The translations under genes were made by a program, and so were the position numbers. Below, in pieces: positions 1 to 9,931 of a stretch of 64,000 nucleotides of DNA; the first letter of the stretch is position 1, and the number at the start of each line of letters is the position of its first letter. The notes under the pieces were generated by a model. That model made no database searches, was not told the origin of the DNA, and was given only the letters and a program-made list of their open reading frames with translations. This DNA is from Acinetobacter corruptisaponis (GTDB taxonomy: Bacteria; Pseudomonadota; Gammaproteobacteria; Pseudomonadales; Moraxellaceae), in assembly GCF_030053775.1 (NCBI RefSeq), contig NZ_CP125669.1:2475962-2539961 (forward strand), written 5' to 3'.

Positions 1-1
1 T

Positions 2-256
2 GTGCGTTATGGGGGTGATGAGTTTTTGGTGGTGATTGAAAATATCCAAATGGATGTGGCAAAGGCGATTGCTGAAAGTATTCGTTTGGGGATTTCAAAA
101 GAGCGTATTGTCATTTCCAATATGGATGAAGCGATTCAGGTTTCGGTGAGTATTGGCGTGGCGATTGGGGCGGGAAGTTGGCTGGAACTGCTGGAAAAAG
201 CCGATCAATCGATGTTAAGAGCCAAAGCAAGAGGAAAAAATGTGGTGGAGGGGTAA
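2..256 (+). CDS. Diguanylate cyclase, C-terminal part (truncated by window edge)
   Basis: This is the last 84 residues of a GGDEF-domain protein, the enzyme class that makes cyclic-di-GMP from two GTP. The signature RYGGDEF lies at the very start of the visible part, followed by the usual later block with VSVSIGVA and a C-terminal ADQSMLRAKARGKN helix. The gene enters from the left edge, so the real start and any sensory domain are outside the window. The apparent GTG at position 2 is an internal codon. The gene ends with TAA, and no strong terminator is seen before the next operator region. Confidence 0.9.
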   Translation: MRYGGDEFLVVIENIQMDVAKAIAESIRLGISKERIVISNMDEAIQVSVSIGVAIGAGSWLELLEKADQSMLRAKARGKNVVEG

Positions 257-443
257 AATATTTTCAATTTTATTTTAAAAATAAATATATAAGAATATGT
301 TTTTTATGAATTTTAATTAAAAATAATCTTTCTCCAAATAAATAATCCTCATGTAATACTATGTTCCATAAAGAGCATTTATAAAGCAATCAATTATTCA
401 TTTTATATATCTAGAGTTTTTGAAGCTAATAAAAAGTATTAGC

Positions 444-484
444 TTGACAGGATTTTAGATAAATTATACATTAATGTATAATTT
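444..484 (+). promoter_or_regulatory. Promoter and perfect 24-bp palindromic operator of the XRE-type gene
   Basis: A consensus TTGACA box lies at 444-449. A perfect palindrome (12 bp on each side of the centre between 472 and 473) fills 461-484 and overlaps the likely -10 (TATACA 465-470 or TACATT 467-472). It ends 22 bp before the start of the helix-turn-helix gene. A dyad lying over a promoter directly before an XRE-type gene is the usual arrangement for autorepression. That function is inferred. Confidence 0.65.
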
Positions 485-506
485 ATACGTTTAAAGAAAT
501 TGAATA

Positions 507-1463
507 ATGAAACTATCAGCTTTAAAAAAGGTTCGTTTGGCAAAAATGATGACTCAGGCGGAAGTAGCGGAAGCTATGGGAGTGAGTCAACCTAATTACC
601 AACGTTGGGAATCTGGAGCCGCCACTATTCCTAAAACTAAACACTCGAAGTTGGCAAAAGTACTAAATTCGACTGTAGATGAGATTTTAGGAAATCCTCG
701 CCCTTTTGACACTTTGGGAATTCGAGAGGATATTGGCGATGAAGATACATATTTTGGAGAAATAGCATTTCATTTCTCATCAGGAAAGGGACTCCTATTT
801 CCGATTACTGAGGCTGAAAGATCTCGGTTGTATCATCAGCTAAGGGGTAGTGGAGACTTTATTGTTGTTGAGTCTTTAGATAATCGTATTGCCTTTATTC
901 GGAGAACTTCAATACAGGATGTTTATTTTTCAAGTGATGCATTTGATACTTTTGGGCCTGAAAAATACAAAGACTGCTTAGAAGTGAATAGAGTTGAAGA
1001 TGAAGAATGGTTAGTTATAGAGAATATTGAGTGTTTAGAGTGTGTAATAGATTTAATAGGTGAAGAAAAAGTAAAAAACTATGTAAAGAAAATACTTTTA
1101 ACCGAAGAAGAGTTAGATGCATTAATTGAACAAGGTCATATAATGAAAGAAGATAGAGAAAATGTTAAAAGAGACGCATCTAAAGAATTAAAAAAATTGT
1201 ATGCCAGAGCGACGGAGATTCAGTGGCAATTTGTTAATGGGAAAATAAGAAAAGAAGAGATATTCGATAATCAGAAACTTTATAATGCTTTCTCTTGTCT
1301 TGAAATTGATCCTGATAATGTAGAACCATTTATTCATCTATCTATAGAGGGATATCATAGATCGATTTTTATCAATACTGCTGAGTTAGATTATATTTTT
1401 ATTCCCGCGCATAAATTTAATTATGGTCGTTTAGAGGCTTTAGAAGAAGAATTGAGTGAATAA
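507..1463 (+). CDS. XRE-family helix-turn-helix protein with long unrecognised C-terminal part
   Basis: The protein has 318 residues. Residues about 1-62 form a classic XRE/Cro-type helix-turn-helix: the LAKMMTQAEVAEAMGVSQPNYQRWESG region contains the two helices, followed by PKTKHSKLAKVLNSTVDEILG. The rest (about 65-318) is acidic, has no membrane segment, and I do not recognise it. A perfect palindrome overlaps its promoter (461-484), so it probably represses itself. The ATG is chosen because the helix-turn-helix begins immediately after it, although no good Shine-Dalgarno is visible. The gene is AT-richer than uvrA next door, which hints at acquisition. It stands alone, with a shared terminator separating it from convergent uvrA. 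Confidence 0.8.
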   Translation: MKLSALKKVRLAKMMTQAEVAEAMGVSQPNYQRWESGAATIPKTKHSKLAKVLNSTVDEILGNPRPFDTLGIREDIGDEDTYFGEIAFHFSSGKGLLFPITEAERSRLYHQLRGSGDFIVVESLDNRIAFIRRTSIQDVYFSSDAFDTFGPEKYKDCLEVNRVEDEEWLVIENIECLECVIDLIGEEKVKNYVKKILLTEEELDALIEQGHIMKEDRENVKRDASKELKKLYARATEIQWQFVNGKIRKEEIFDNQKLYNAFSCLEIDPDNVEPFIHLSIEGYHRSIFINTAELDYIFIPAHKFNYGRLEALEEELSE

Positions 1464-1467
1464 TTTG

Positions 1468-1500
1468 TTAGGCTAGAAATCAATTGATCTTCTAGCCTAA
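1468..1500. terminator. Bidirectional terminator between the XRE gene and uvrA
   Basis: An 11-bp perfect inverted repeat (TTAGGCTAGAA at 1468-1478 with its complement at 1490-1500) encloses a small inner dyad. It sits between the stops of two convergent genes and could end transcription from both sides. Confidence 0.75.
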
Positions 1501-1512
1501 TTTAATGAAACT

Positions 1513-4344
1513 TTACTTCAACATCGGCTTTAAGAAACGCCCAGTATGTGAAATCTCAACTTTCGCGACTTGCTCAGGTGTGCCTTCAGCAATGATCTGA
1601 CCACCACCAGAACCGCCTTCAGGTCCTAGGTCAATCACCCAGTCCGCCGTCTTGATCACATCCAGATTATGCTCAATTACCACAATGGTATTGCCCTTGT
1701 TGCGAAGCTCATGCAGGATGTCCAGCAACTTGGCAATATCATGGAAATGCAGGCCAGTGGTCGGCTCATCCAGAATATACAAGGTTTTACCTGTATCACG
1801 TTTTGCCAGTTCACGAGCCAGCTTCACCCGTTGTGCTTCACCACCTGAAAGTGTGGTTGCCGCCTGACCCAGACGAATATAGCCTAAGCCCACCTGCATC
1901 AGGGTTTCCAGACGACGGTGGATGACAGGAATTGCGCTAAAAAACTCTGCCGCATCCTCGACTGTCATTTCCAAAACATCGGAAATGTTCTTGCCTTTAT
2001 AACCCACTTCCAGCGTTTCGCGGTTATAACGTTTGCCATGACAGGCATCACAAGGCACATACATATCAGGCAGGAAGTGCATCGCCACCTTGATCATGCC
2101 ATCGCCCTCACAGGCTTCACAACGCCCACCTTTCACGTTAAATGAGAAACGGCCTGCGCTATAGCCCCGTGCCTTGGCTTCAGGTGTCTGGGCAAACAAT
2201 TCACGAATCGGGGTGAATAAACCTGTATAGGTGGCAGGATTGGAACGTGGCGTACGTCCGATCGGGCTTTGGTCAATGTCAACCACTTTATCCAGATGCT
2301 GCAAGCCGTCGATTGAATCAAATTTTTCCGCAGTGAGTGTGGTTGCGCCATTCAGCTGGGTGGCTGCCAAAGGCAACAGGGTACGGTTAATCAGGGTCGA
2401 TTTACCAGAACCTGACACGCCCGTTACACAGGTCATAATACCTAATGGAATGGTCAAATCGACATTTTGCAGGTTATGTCCACTTGCACCAGACAGCTTG
2501 ATCACTTCATTTGGACGAGGTGATTGGGTACGTTGTTTTGGCACTTCAATTTTTAACTTACCTGAGAGGTATTGACCTGTGAGTGAGTCAGCGTGATTGG
2601 CCAGTTCCTCATAGGTTCCTTCGGCAATGATGGCACCGCCGTGAATCCCCGCACCTGGACCAATATCAATAATATGGTCAGCGGCTCGGATCGCATCTTC
2701 ATCATGCTCGACCACCAATACGGTATTGCCCAGATCACGTAAGCGAATCAGGGTTTGTAACAGGCGATCATTATCACGCTGGTGCAGGCCAATGGATGGT
2801 TCATCCAAAACATACATCACGCCCATCAAGCCTGCACCAATCTGTGAGGCGAGACGAATACGCTGCGCCTCACCACCTGACAGGGTTTCAGCCGAACGTG
2901 CGAGACTTAAGTAATTAAGTCCAACACTGACCAAGAAGTGTAAACGCTCACGAATCTCCTTAAAGATTTTATCAGCGATTTCACCTTTGGCACCCTCAAG
3001 ATTCAGGTCCTGATAGTAGTTTTCTGCATCGCCAATCGACATCTTGGTGATCTGGGCAATGGTTTTATCTTTTACGCGAACATGACGTGAGATTTCATTC
3101 AGACGTGAACCACCACAGGCATCACAGGCGGCATTGGAAAGATATTGCGCCAGATCATCACGAACGTAGTTTGACTCAGTTTCACGGTAACGGCGTTCCA
3201 GATGTGGCAGGATTCCTTCAAACGGTTGTACACGGCTATGTTTACGACCACGTTCATCAATATAACTCAGGTCGATTTTCTCTTTGCCTGTGCCTTGCAG
3301 GAATTTTTTCTGCGTATCCTTATCCAGCTTATTCCACTGCTCATCCAGACTAATGCCAAAGTGATCAGCGACTTTTTGCAACATGGTGTAGTAATAAGGA
3401 CGCTGTCTGTCCCAACCTCGAATTGCACCCTGGCTGATGGAAAGCTCAGCATTTAGAATCAGCTTTTCTGCACTAAAATGGCTACGTGTGCCTAGACCAT
3501 CACAGACAGGGCAGGCACCAAATGGATTGTTGAATGAGAACAAACGTGGTTCAAGTTCAGCCACCGCACGGTCACATTCAGGACAGGAGTGCTTTGCAGA
3601 GAAAACCCGTTCAGGATGTTCACCATTCATCCATGATAAAATCGCTATATCGCCGCCTAAACGTAGAGCGGTTTCAAAAGACTCTGCAATACGGTTGCCA
3701 AGGTCATCTCGTACCTTAAAGCGGTCCACCACCACTTCAATGGTATGTTTTTTCTTTTTGTCCAGTTCAGGCGGGGTATCAATATCAATGATTTCACCAT
3801 CAACACGGGCACGAACAAAGCCCTGACCCTGTAACTGTTCAAATAGCTGGGTATATTCACCCTTGCGCTCACGTACCACAGGCGCAAGCAGCATCAGTGC
3901 AGTGCTTTCGGGCAGTGCCTTGACGGCATCGACCATTTCTGAAATGGTCTGGGCCACCATTGGCAGGTCATGTTCAGGGCAGTATGGAGTACCGACACGT
4001 GCATACAACAAACGTAGGTAGTCATAGATTTCGGTAATGGTTCCCACTGTCGAACGTGGGTTGTGGCTGGTCGACTTTTGCTCAATCGCAATCGCAGGGG
4101 ATAAGCCCTCAATTGAATCGACCTCGGGTTTTTCCATTTGCGAAAGGAACTGGCGTGCATAGGCCGAAAGTGACTCAACATAGCGGCGCTGGCCTTCGGC
4201 ATACAGGGTATCAAAGGCAAGTGATGATTTACCTGAGCCAGAAAGTCCCGTAATCACCACAAATTTGTCACGTGGTATATCGAGTGACACATTCTTTAAG
4301 TTATGGGTACGTGCGCCTCGAATACGGATATGACTTTGACTCAT
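1513..4344 (-). CDS. uvrA: UvrABC excinuclease subunit A
   Basis: The 943-residue length is normal for UvrA, the ATP-driven damage sensor that loads UvrB in nucleotide excision repair. The N-terminal Walker A is [12 protein letters not shown] near residue 33 and the second is GVSGSGKST in the C-terminal half. Two ABC signatures LSGGEAQR are present, each followed by a LDEP Walker B. The conserved zinc finger CEACEGDG...CDACHG is visible before the second signature. The C-terminus KPMLK is typical. The gene is monocistronic and leftward. No motif is missing. Confidence 0.98.
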   Translation of the reverse strand: MSQSHIRIRGARTHNLKNVSLDIPRDKFVVITGLSGSGKSSLAFDTLYAEGQRRYVESLSAYARQFLSQMEKPEVDSIEGLSPAIAIEQKSTSHNPRSTVGTITEIYDYLRLLYARVGTPYCPEHDLPMVAQTISEMVDAVKALPESTALMLLAPVVRERKGEYTQLFEQLQGQGFVRARVDGEIIDIDTPPELDKKKKHTIEVVVDRFKVRDDLGNRIAESFETALRLGGDIAILSWMNGEHPERVFSAKHSCPECDRAVAELEPRLFSFNNPFGACPVCDGLGTRSHFSAEKLILNAELSISQGAIRGWDRQRPYYYTMLQKVADHFGISLDEQWNKLDKDTQKKFLQGTGKEKIDLSYIDERGRKHSRVQPFEGILPHLERRYRETESNYVRDDLAQYLSNAACDACGGSRLNEISRHVRVKDKTIAQITKMSIGDAENYYQDLNLEGAKGEIADKIFKEIRERLHFLVSVGLNYLSLARSAETLSGGEAQRIRLASQIGAGLMGVMYVLDEPSIGLHQRDNDRLLQTLIRLRDLGNTVLVVEHDEDAIRAADHIIDIGPGAGIHGGAIIAEGTYEELANHADSLTGQYLSGKLKIEVPKQRTQSPRPNEVIKLSGASGHNLQNVDLTIPLGIMTCVTGVSGSGKSTLINRTLLPLAATQLNGATTLTAEKFDSIDGLQHLDKVVDIDQSPIGRTPRSNPATYTGLFTPIRELFAQTPEAKARGYSAGRFSFNVKGGRCEACEGDGMIKVAMHFLPDMYVPCDACHGKRYNRETLEVGYKGKNISDVLEMTVEDAAEFFSAIPVIHRRLETLMQVGLGYIRLGQAATTLSGGEAQRVKLARELAKRDTGKTLYILDEPTTGLHFHDIAKLLDILHELRNKGNTIVVIEHNLDVIKTADWVIDLGPEGGSGGGQIIAEGTPEQVAKVEISHTGRFLKPMLK

Positions 4345-4555
4345 AAATACATCTCGAAATTGTGCGAATAAAACGTGTATATAATAGCGATTTAAAATTG
4401 TTCAAGCTGTAACAAAACGATTTTAAACGTCAGATTGTGTCGGATTAATGATTTCAAATATGTTTTTAACATGAAATTCTAATGTGACCCAAAGACTTAT
4501 CCCTGAGATTCACAGACCATTCATTCAAAAATAAATTCCTAAAACTGAGGGCATC

Positions 4556-5128
4556 ATGTCAAAAAAACTGCAAGTTTCGATTGTTGTGATTATTCTGCTG
4601 GTTTTCGTTTATGTGTATGCATCTCCCTATCTGGTGATTTACCAAATCCGTCAGGCATTAAAGCATGAGGACAGCACCGCACTGGCAAGTTATGTTGATT
4701 TTCCCAGTGTTCGACAGGGAATCAAGGATCAGTTGAATACTGAGCTCGTAAAGAAATTTCCAGAACATGCACAGGCATCCGAGGGTGGCTTTGCCGCTTT
4801 CGGTGCCTTACTGGCTTCTTCGATGGTTGATAAAATGGTGGATGTGATGGTCAGTCCCCAAGGCGTTGCCATGCTTTTACAGGGAAAAAAGCTAAAAGAA
4901 AGTTTGCCATTTCAAGCCCAGCCTGAACAGTCCGAACAACAGCAAACACAGGCAGGAGAGCAGGCAAAGGAAAAGCTGTCTTATCATGGTAAATATCAGT
5001 CATTCAATCGCTTTACGGTGGAAATCCGTCATCCACAAAAGCAGCCTCCAATTAATGTCATTTTGCAAAGACAAGGCTTGAGCTGGAAAGTCACACAAAT
5101 CGTATTGCCAATTGAGCAATTGAAATAG
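4556..5128 (+). CDS. DUF2939-type membrane-anchored protein
   Basis: A 190-residue protein with one N-terminal hydrophobic anchor (residues about 6-27) and an outward-facing remainder. The YLVIYQIRQALKHEDSTALASYVDFPSVRQGIKDQLN stretch is characteristic of the DUF2939 family, common in Acinetobacter and of unknown function. A glutamine-rich linker (about 122-140) precedes a C-terminal domain that ends with a predicted beta-rich segment. The ATG follows a purine-rich leader (ACTGAGGGC). It is not obviously co-transcribed with uvrA, which diverges from it. The role is unknown; a periplasmic-side envelope protein is the most that can be inferred. Confidence 0.85.
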   Translation: MSKKLQVSIVVIILLVFVYVYASPYLVIYQIRQALKHEDSTALASYVDFPSVRQGIKDQLNTELVKKFPEHAQASEGGFAAFGALLASSMVDKMVDVMVSPQGVAMLLQGKKLKESLPFQAQPEQSEQQQTQAGEQAKEKLSYHGKYQSFNRFTVEIRHPQKQPPINVILQRQGLSWKVTQIVLPIEQLK

Positions 5129-5182
5129 ATCAGTGCTACATTAAAATCAATTGTGTAAGGTGCAAAACAAGGAACAAATAAA

Positions 5183-5536
5183 ATGTTGGGAACAATTTTA
5201 ATTGCGTTGATTGCTATATTGCATGTTTATATTTTAGTGCTGGAAATGTTTTTATGGGATAAACCCTACGGTTTAAAGGCTTTTGGCAACACATTAGAGA
5301 AAGCACAGCTGACCAAGGTTCTGGCACAAAATCAGGGCCTGTATAATGGCTTTCTGGCGGCAGGTTTGTTCTGGTCGTTATTGGCACCCGCAGGCTTTGC
5401 TCTTGCAATTGCCAACTTCTTTTTAGGCTGTGTGTTGGTTGCAGGCATTTATGGTGGACTGACCGCCAGTAAAAAAATTATTTATATTCAGGCTGTACCT
5501 GCATTGATCACCTTAATTGTTGTCAATCTTTTTTGA
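5183..5536 (+). CDS. DUF1304 family small integral membrane protein
   Basis: A 117-residue, very hydrophobic protein with about four membrane segments. The opening LIALIAILHVYILVLEMFLWDKPYGLKAFG and the central AQNQGLYNGFLAAG are hallmarks of DUF1304, a family of four-helix inner-membrane proteins without a defined activity. An AAGGAACAAATAAA leader supplies the ribosome-binding site before the ATG. It lies 54 bp behind the DUF2939 gene and could be co-transcribed with it. Confidence 0.88.
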   Translation: MLGTILIALIAILHVYILVLEMFLWDKPYGLKAFGNTLEKAQLTKVLAQNQGLYNGFLAAGLFWSLLAPAGFALAIANFFLGCVLVAGIYGGLTASKKIIYIQAVPALITLIVVNLF

Positions 5537-5639
5537 TAAGGCTCAACAATAAAAGTATTTATTCAACTTTGTTTATGCTTTAATGCACTCAGTTTGAGAT
5601 GAGCCTCATACAGTATATCGGACAATACGATATACGACT

Positions 5640-5663
5640 AAGCCCCTGAATAGGGGCTTTTTT
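5640..5663 (+). terminator. Rho-independent terminator
   Basis: AAGCCCCT (5640-5647), a 4-nt loop, AGGGGCTT (5652-5659) and a run of T. It fits the end of the rightward DUF2939/DUF1304 transcript. Confidence 0.85.
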
Positions 5664-5681
5664 ATGTCTGTATCAATTGTT

Positions 5682-6356
5682 TTATGCGTGGTCCAACCCT
5701 AACCACTCTCTTTGCTGATAGGCACTGTCCCAGAAGAGCCATTCCAGTTTTGCACCCATGCTATAGGCTGCATGCATTTTTGCCAAAGTATCCGCATCAC
5801 AGCGTGCGGCCACTTTATCAACCGTTGCAATCACGTTGTGTACCGCGGTATGAAATTCCTCACCTGAATAGGTATCCACCCATGCCTGATAGGGATTATT
5901 TTCCACAGACTGGCTGACAATATCGTTGCCAACCTCTGCATAAATCCAGAAACACGGCAACAGCGCGGCTAAAACCACAGGGTAGCTTTCCGACCAGGCC
6001 GTTGCGGTCAGGAACGATGTGTAATGATGACAGGCAAGGGTTAAAGGCGTGCTTTCAAACTCGGTTTTAGTAATGCCAAACGCCTGCATGAAATCCTTAT
6101 GTAGGCTGCGCTCCACAATAATCGCAATTTTGGCGGCCTCAGAAAACTGGATCACGTCATCTGCGTCAAAGGCCTTTGCTGCGGCAACAGCCAGTGCTCG
6201 GCCATAAGCCAGTAAGTAATGTGCATCCTGAATGACATAATGGCAAAACGCCTTACTGTCTAGTGTGCCAGCGGCAAGCTCCTGATTAAAAGGCAGTGCC
6301 AATATTTTTTGATATAAATTGAGATTACGTTGCCAAACATCTTGAGAAAACGTCAT
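5682..6356 (-). CDS. tenA: TenA-family thiaminase II / aminopyrimidine aminohydrolase
   Basis: TenA proteins hydrolyse aminopyrimidine breakdown products of thiamin, allowing pyrimidine salvage. The translation from the ATG at 6356 is 224 residues, the family size. The all-helical fold is recognisable in the segment FCHYVIQDAHYLLAYGRALAVAAAKA, and a cysteine in the ACHHY segment is in about the place of the family's catalytic cysteine. The C-terminus ends WLFWDSAYQQREW, which carries conserved aromatics. An upstream in-frame extension to 6452 is rejected because the family starts near MTFSQDVW and a CAGG motif precedes that ATG. I see no TPP riboswitch in the leader. Confidence 0.85.
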   Translation of the reverse strand: MTFSQDVWQRNLNLYQKILALPFNQELAAGTLDSKAFCHYVIQDAHYLLAYGRALAVAAAKAFDADDVIQFSEAAKIAIIVERSLHKDFMQAFGITKTEFESTPLTLACHHYTSFLTATAWSESYPVVLAALLPCFWIYAEVGNDIVSQSVENNPYQAWVDTYSGEEFHTAVHNVIATVDKVAARCDADTLAKMHAAYSMGAKLEWLFWDSAYQQREWLGLDHA

Positions 6357-6531
6357 AAACTGAACCTGTAAACGTGTTATTCCATCAATAATGGCAAAAC
6401 TATAGCAGAGTCTGGTTTTCGCCAATGCATTTCCCAAAAATAAGTGCAACAATCTTCACAATTTTTAGCTCAAAATTCGCCTACAATAGGCACATTTTTA
6501 AATCCTGACGATTTCGTATAAAAGGCTGCTC

Positions 6532-7614
6532 ATGAAGCATTTTCGTTTCTCAATTTTCTTTACGGTAGTGTGTCTGGCACTATCCGCCTACTGGGGCTAT
6601 ACGCATGGTCCCGAAGCAGGTGTGGCAACCATGCTCAAGGCGCTCACCATTACTGCAATTCTGGCGGTGATGGAAGTCTCCCTATCGTTTGACAACGCTG
6701 TTGTGAATGCGTCGGTATTACGTGGTTGGGATCATTTCTGGAAAATGATTTTCTTGACGGTGGGTATCCTGATCGCGGTATTTGGGATGCGTCTGGTTTT
6801 CCCTGTGGTGATTGTAGCTGTGACTGCCGATATGGGCATGGTCGAAGTGGCTAAACTGGCACTGAATGATCCAAAAACCTATTCAGAACGCTTAATGGCG
6901 CATCATGCCGAGATTTCTGCCTTTGGCGGGACTTTCCTGTTGATGGTGTTCCTGAATTTCTTCTTTGATGATGGCAAGGAAACCCACTGGTTCAGGTGGC
7001 TGGAGGCCAAGTTGGCGCATCTGGCCAGTGTGCCTGCAATGTCGGTTTTCCTTGCGCTTATCGCAATGCTGATCATGGCAGCGAATGTGGATGAGGCTGC
7101 GCGTCTGGCGGTGACGATGGCGGGTATCTGGGGCATTGTGGTGTATATTGGCGTGCAGGTGCTGAGCCATTTACTGGGCGGTGAACCTGAAATTGATGAG
7201 AATGGCAATGCGGTGACGCATGATTCAAGTGGGGCGGCTTCAGGTGTGGTTAAGGCGGGTTTCGGTGGATTCCTGTACCTTGAGGTGCTGGATGCATCGT
7301 TTAGCTTTGATGGTGTGATTGGGGCGTTTGCCATCACCAGTGATGTGGTGATCATCATGCTGGGTCTTGCGATTGGTGCAATCTTTGTCCGTTCGATGAC
7401 AATCTATCTAGTGGAGAAAGGTACGCTGGATGCCTATATCTTCCTTGAACATGGCGCACACTACGCGATTGGTGCACTGGCATTTATCATGATTGCCAGC
7501 GGTACAGGGTTGCATGTACCAGAAGTGGTTACAGGTTTGATCGGGGTCGCCTTTATTGTTTGGGCGGTACTTGCCTCGATCCAGTACAGTAAGCGGGAAC
7601 AGCAGGCCTCTTAA
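6532..7614 (+). CDS. DUF475 (TerC-like) integral membrane protein
   Basis: A 360-residue multi-pass protein with about eight hydrophobic helices. It contains the two internally repeated signatures of the family, EVSLSFDNAVVNASVL near residue 50 and VLDASFSFDGVIGAFAIT near residue 250, each with acidic residues inside a membrane helix. DUF475 belongs to the wider LysE/TerC transporter clan. A metal-ion or other exporter function is plausible but not shown. It starts at ATG 6532 after an AAAAGGCTGCTC leader and is followed by its own terminator. Confidence 0.9.
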   Translation: MKHFRFSIFFTVVCLALSAYWGYTHGPEAGVATMLKALTITAILAVMEVSLSFDNAVVNASVLRGWDHFWKMIFLTVGILIAVFGMRLVFPVVIVAVTADMGMVEVAKLALNDPKTYSERLMAHHAEISAFGGTFLLMVFLNFFFDDGKETHWFRWLEAKLAHLASVPAMSVFLALIAMLIMAANVDEAARLAVTMAGIWGIVVYIGVQVLSHLLGGEPEIDENGNAVTHDSSGAASGVVKAGFGGFLYLEVLDASFSFDGVIGAFAITSDVVIIMLGLAIGAIFVRSMTIYLVEKGTLDAYIFLEHGAHYAIGALAFIMIASGTGLHVPEVVTGLIGVAFIVWAVLASIQYSKREQQAS

Positions 7615-7642
7615 GCTCATTTTCAGCTTGGTCATCTATTTT

Positions 7643-7676
7643 ATAAGGGAGCAAATATTGTTCCCTTATTTTTTCT
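7643..7676 (+). terminator. Rho-independent terminator
   Basis: ATAAGGGA (from 7643) pairs with TTCCCTTAT, and the stem is followed by a T tract. It lies 28 bp after the DUF475 gene. Confidence 0.8.
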
Positions 7677-7766
7677 CCCAAAGATTATGTTTTTCATAAT
7701 CTATTTATAACCTTTGTAGGCGAATGGCTTATAATTCGCTGAGCCAGTTACAGTGTCTTATCAACA

Positions 7767-9128
7767 ATGAATGCTTTAGAACGCCGTTCAACCTTTGCCT
7801 TAAGTAGCATTTTTGCCTTACGCATGTTGGGCCTGTTCATGATTATTCCTGTGTTTTCGGTTGCAGGGCAGTCCTACCAGTATGCAACGCCAGCCCTGAT
7901 TGGCTTGGCTGTTGGGGTGTATGGCTTAACCCAGGCAATCCTGCAAATCCCATTCAGCCTGTTGGCAGACCGCTTTAGCCGAAAACCCCTGGTTGTTTTG
8001 GGCCTGTTGCTGTTTGCATTGGGTGGGGCAATTGCTGGCCTGTCTGACACGATTTATGGGGTGATTATTGGACGGGCGATTGCGGGCGCGGGTGCAGTGT
8101 CGGCGGTGGTGATGGCGTTGCTGGCTGATGTCACCCGTGAGGAGCAGCGAACCAAGGCAATGGCTGCGATGGGGATGAGCATTGGTTTGTCCTTTGTGGT
8201 GGCATTCAGTCTGGGACCGTGGCTGACCAGTATTGTGGGTATTTCAGGATTGTTTTTCGTCACCACACTGATGGGGCTGGCGGCAATCCTGATGCTGTTG
8301 CTGGTTCCGAAAGTGACCCGACATCATCGAAACTTCCAGCAGGGCTATCTGAATCAGCTGAAACAGGTGATGCAGATGGGAGACCTGAACCGTTTGCATG
8401 TATCGGTTTTTGCCCTGCACCTGTTGCTAACGGCCATGTTTATCTATGTGCCATCACAACTGATTGAATATGCGCAGATTCCACTTGCCAAACATGGTCT
8501 GGTCTATTTGCCACTATTGGTGATTAGCCTGTTTTTTGCCTTTCCAAGCATCATCATTGCGGAAAAATACCGCAAGATGCGGGGCATTTTCCTGTCTGCA
8601 ATTGCTGGGATTATTGGTGGTTTGCTGATCCTGATCTTCGGTTATGAATCCAAATATGTACTGCTGGCTGGGCTGGGCATTTTCTTTATTGCGTTCAACG
8701 TGATGGAGGCCTTGCTGCCATCCTGGCTGTCCAAGGCTGCCCCCCTCCAGTCCAAGGCCACCGCAATGGGAGTAAACGCCAGCAGCCAGTTTCTGGGCGC
8801 ATTCTTTGGCGGTACGCTGGGTGGACAGCTTTTGATGTTACAGAATACTGCGCTCGGGTGGAGTGTGCTGGCGGGGATTGCTATACTATGGCTGCTGATT
8901 AGTTTTGGGCTGGCGCAGCCAAGATATTTATCCTCGATTGTATTGCCCCTGCCTCAGGCGGTACAAACAGATGAATGGACTTCAAAACTATTGGCAATTC
9001 GTGGTATTGAAGAAGTGGTGGTGATGCCCGAACAGCAGGTTGCCTATATTAAGGTCGATAAGCAGTGTATTGATGATGCTGGGCGACAAGATTTAACGCA
9101 CTTGTTGGGCAAAGAGGTAGCCATTTAA
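7767..9128 (+). CDS. MFS transporter, YajR-like, with C-terminal ferredoxin-like domain
   Basis: A 453-residue major facilitator protein with 12 predicted membrane helices. The loop 2-3 motif DRFSRKP is at about residues 71-77. After the last helix (about residue 385) there is a cytoplasmic domain of about 65 residues starting TDEWTSKLLAIRGIEEVVVMPEQQ. That arrangement matches YajR-type transporters, which carry a small ferredoxin-like domain there. The substrate is unknown; the family is usually regarded as drug/H+ antiporters. A TATAAT box at 7730-7735 may be its -10. ssb follows 51 bp downstream, probably on the same transcript. Confidence 0.9.
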   Translation: MNALERRSTFALSSIFALRMLGLFMIIPVFSVAGQSYQYATPALIGLAVGVYGLTQAILQIPFSLLADRFSRKPLVVLGLLLFALGGAIAGLSDTIYGVIIGRAIAGAGAVSAVVMALLADVTREEQRTKAMAAMGMSIGLSFVVAFSLGPWLTSIVGISGLFFVTTLMGLAAILMLLLVPKVTRHHRNFQQGYLNQLKQVMQMGDLNRLHVSVFALHLLLTAMFIYVPSQLIEYAQIPLAKHGLVYLPLLVISLFFAFPSIIIAEKYRKMRGIFLSAIAGIIGGLLILIFGYESKYVLLAGLGIFFIAFNVMEALLPSWLSKAAPLQSKATAMGVNASSQFLGAFFGGTLGGQLLMLQNTALGWSVLAGIAILWLLISFGLAQPRYLSSIVLPLPQAVQTDEWTSKLLAIRGIEEVVVMPEQQVAYIKVDKQCIDDAGRQDLTHLLGKEVAI

Positions 9129-9179
9129 GCATAACTCTTATAAAGTAAAACATAGAAATACATAGGATGAATACAGCTA

Positions 9180-9776
9180 ATGCGTGGTGTGAATAAAGTT
9201 ATTTTAGTCGGTACTTTAGGTCGGGATCCGGAAACAAAAACCTTTCCAAATGGTGGATCATTAACCCAGTTTTCGATTGCAACAAGTGAATCGTGGGTAG
9301 ATAAGAATACAGGTGAGCGTAAGGAACAAACGGAATGGCACCGCATTGTGCTGCACAACCGTTTGGGTGAGATTGCACAACAATATCTGCGTAAAGGTTC
9401 AAAAGTCTATATTGAGGGTTCATTGCGTACACGCCAGTGGACGGATCAGAATGGTCAGGAGCGCTACAGCACCGAAATCCGTGGTGACCAAATGCAGATG
9501 CTTGATTCACGCCAGCAAGGTGAACAGGGCTTTGCGGGTGGCAATGACTTCAACCAGCCACGATTTAACAACAATAACAATCAGGGTGGCGGTTACCAGA
9601 ATACAGGCTTTAACAATAACCAGAATGGTTATGGTCAAGGCGGTGGCTTTTCTGGTGGAAACCAGAGCAACTATGCAGGTAGCCCACAGGCAGGCAATGG
9701 TTTTAATACACCAAAAGCAGCACCACAACCTGCGGCGGCGGCCCCTGCGGATTTAGATGATGATTTACCGTTTTGA
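9180..9776 (+). CDS. ssb: Single-stranded DNA-binding protein
   Basis: This 198-residue protein coats single-stranded DNA during replication, recombination and repair. The N-terminal OB fold (about 1-110) starts [17 protein letters not shown] and contains the family core [16 protein letters not shown] and the [11 protein letters not shown] strand. The linker (about 115-188) is rich in Gly, Asn and Gln. The C-terminus ends with the acidic partner-binding tip DLDDDLPF. It is a normal, intact gene. The mobile island begins directly behind it, so the native downstream terminator may have been displaced to 27901. Confidence 0.98.
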   Translation: MRGVNKVILVGTLGRDPETKTFPNGGSLTQFSIATSESWVDKNTGERKEQTEWHRIVLHNRLGEIAQQYLRKGSKVYIEGSLRTRQWTDQNGQERYSTEIRGDQMQMLDSRQQGEQGFAGGNDFNQPRFNNNNNQGGGYQNTGFNNNQNGYGQGGGFSGGNQSNYAGSPQAGNGFNTPKAAPQPAAAAPADLDDDLPF

Positions 9777-9843
9777 CACCTACTAGAGACCATGTTTTGT
9801 AAAGTTTATAAAATTATTCTTTATTAGCAGTTAGTTACAAAAG

Positions 9844-9878
9844 AAATTTACAGATACTAGAAATGGTTCTGTAAATTT
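9844..9878. other. AT-rich hairpin behind ssb
   Basis: A 10-bp perfect inverted repeat (AAATTTACAG at 9844-9853 with CTGTAAATTT at 9869-9878) is followed by further T. It may be a weak terminator for ssb or a recombinase-binding site at the left edge of the island. The sequence does not distinguish the two. Confidence 0.4.
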
Positions 9879-9911
9879 TTTTACTTATGATCTATGATAT
9901 TTAATACTTAG

Positions 9912-9925
9912 ATATTTTGTTAAAT
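9912..9925 (+). repeat. Left copy of 14-bp terminal inverted repeat
   Basis: ATATTTTGTTAAAT, just ahead of the first recombinase start. The same 14 bases occur in reverse complement at 27799-27812. Being AT-only apart from one G, it could be chance, but each copy lies where an element end is expected. Confidence 0.4.
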
Positions 9926-9931
9926 ATAACC

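Noticed and set aside
6357..6452. 32-codon upstream extension of tenA
   Set aside because: Not part of the TenA family; the internal ATG at 6356 has a ribosome-binding site.
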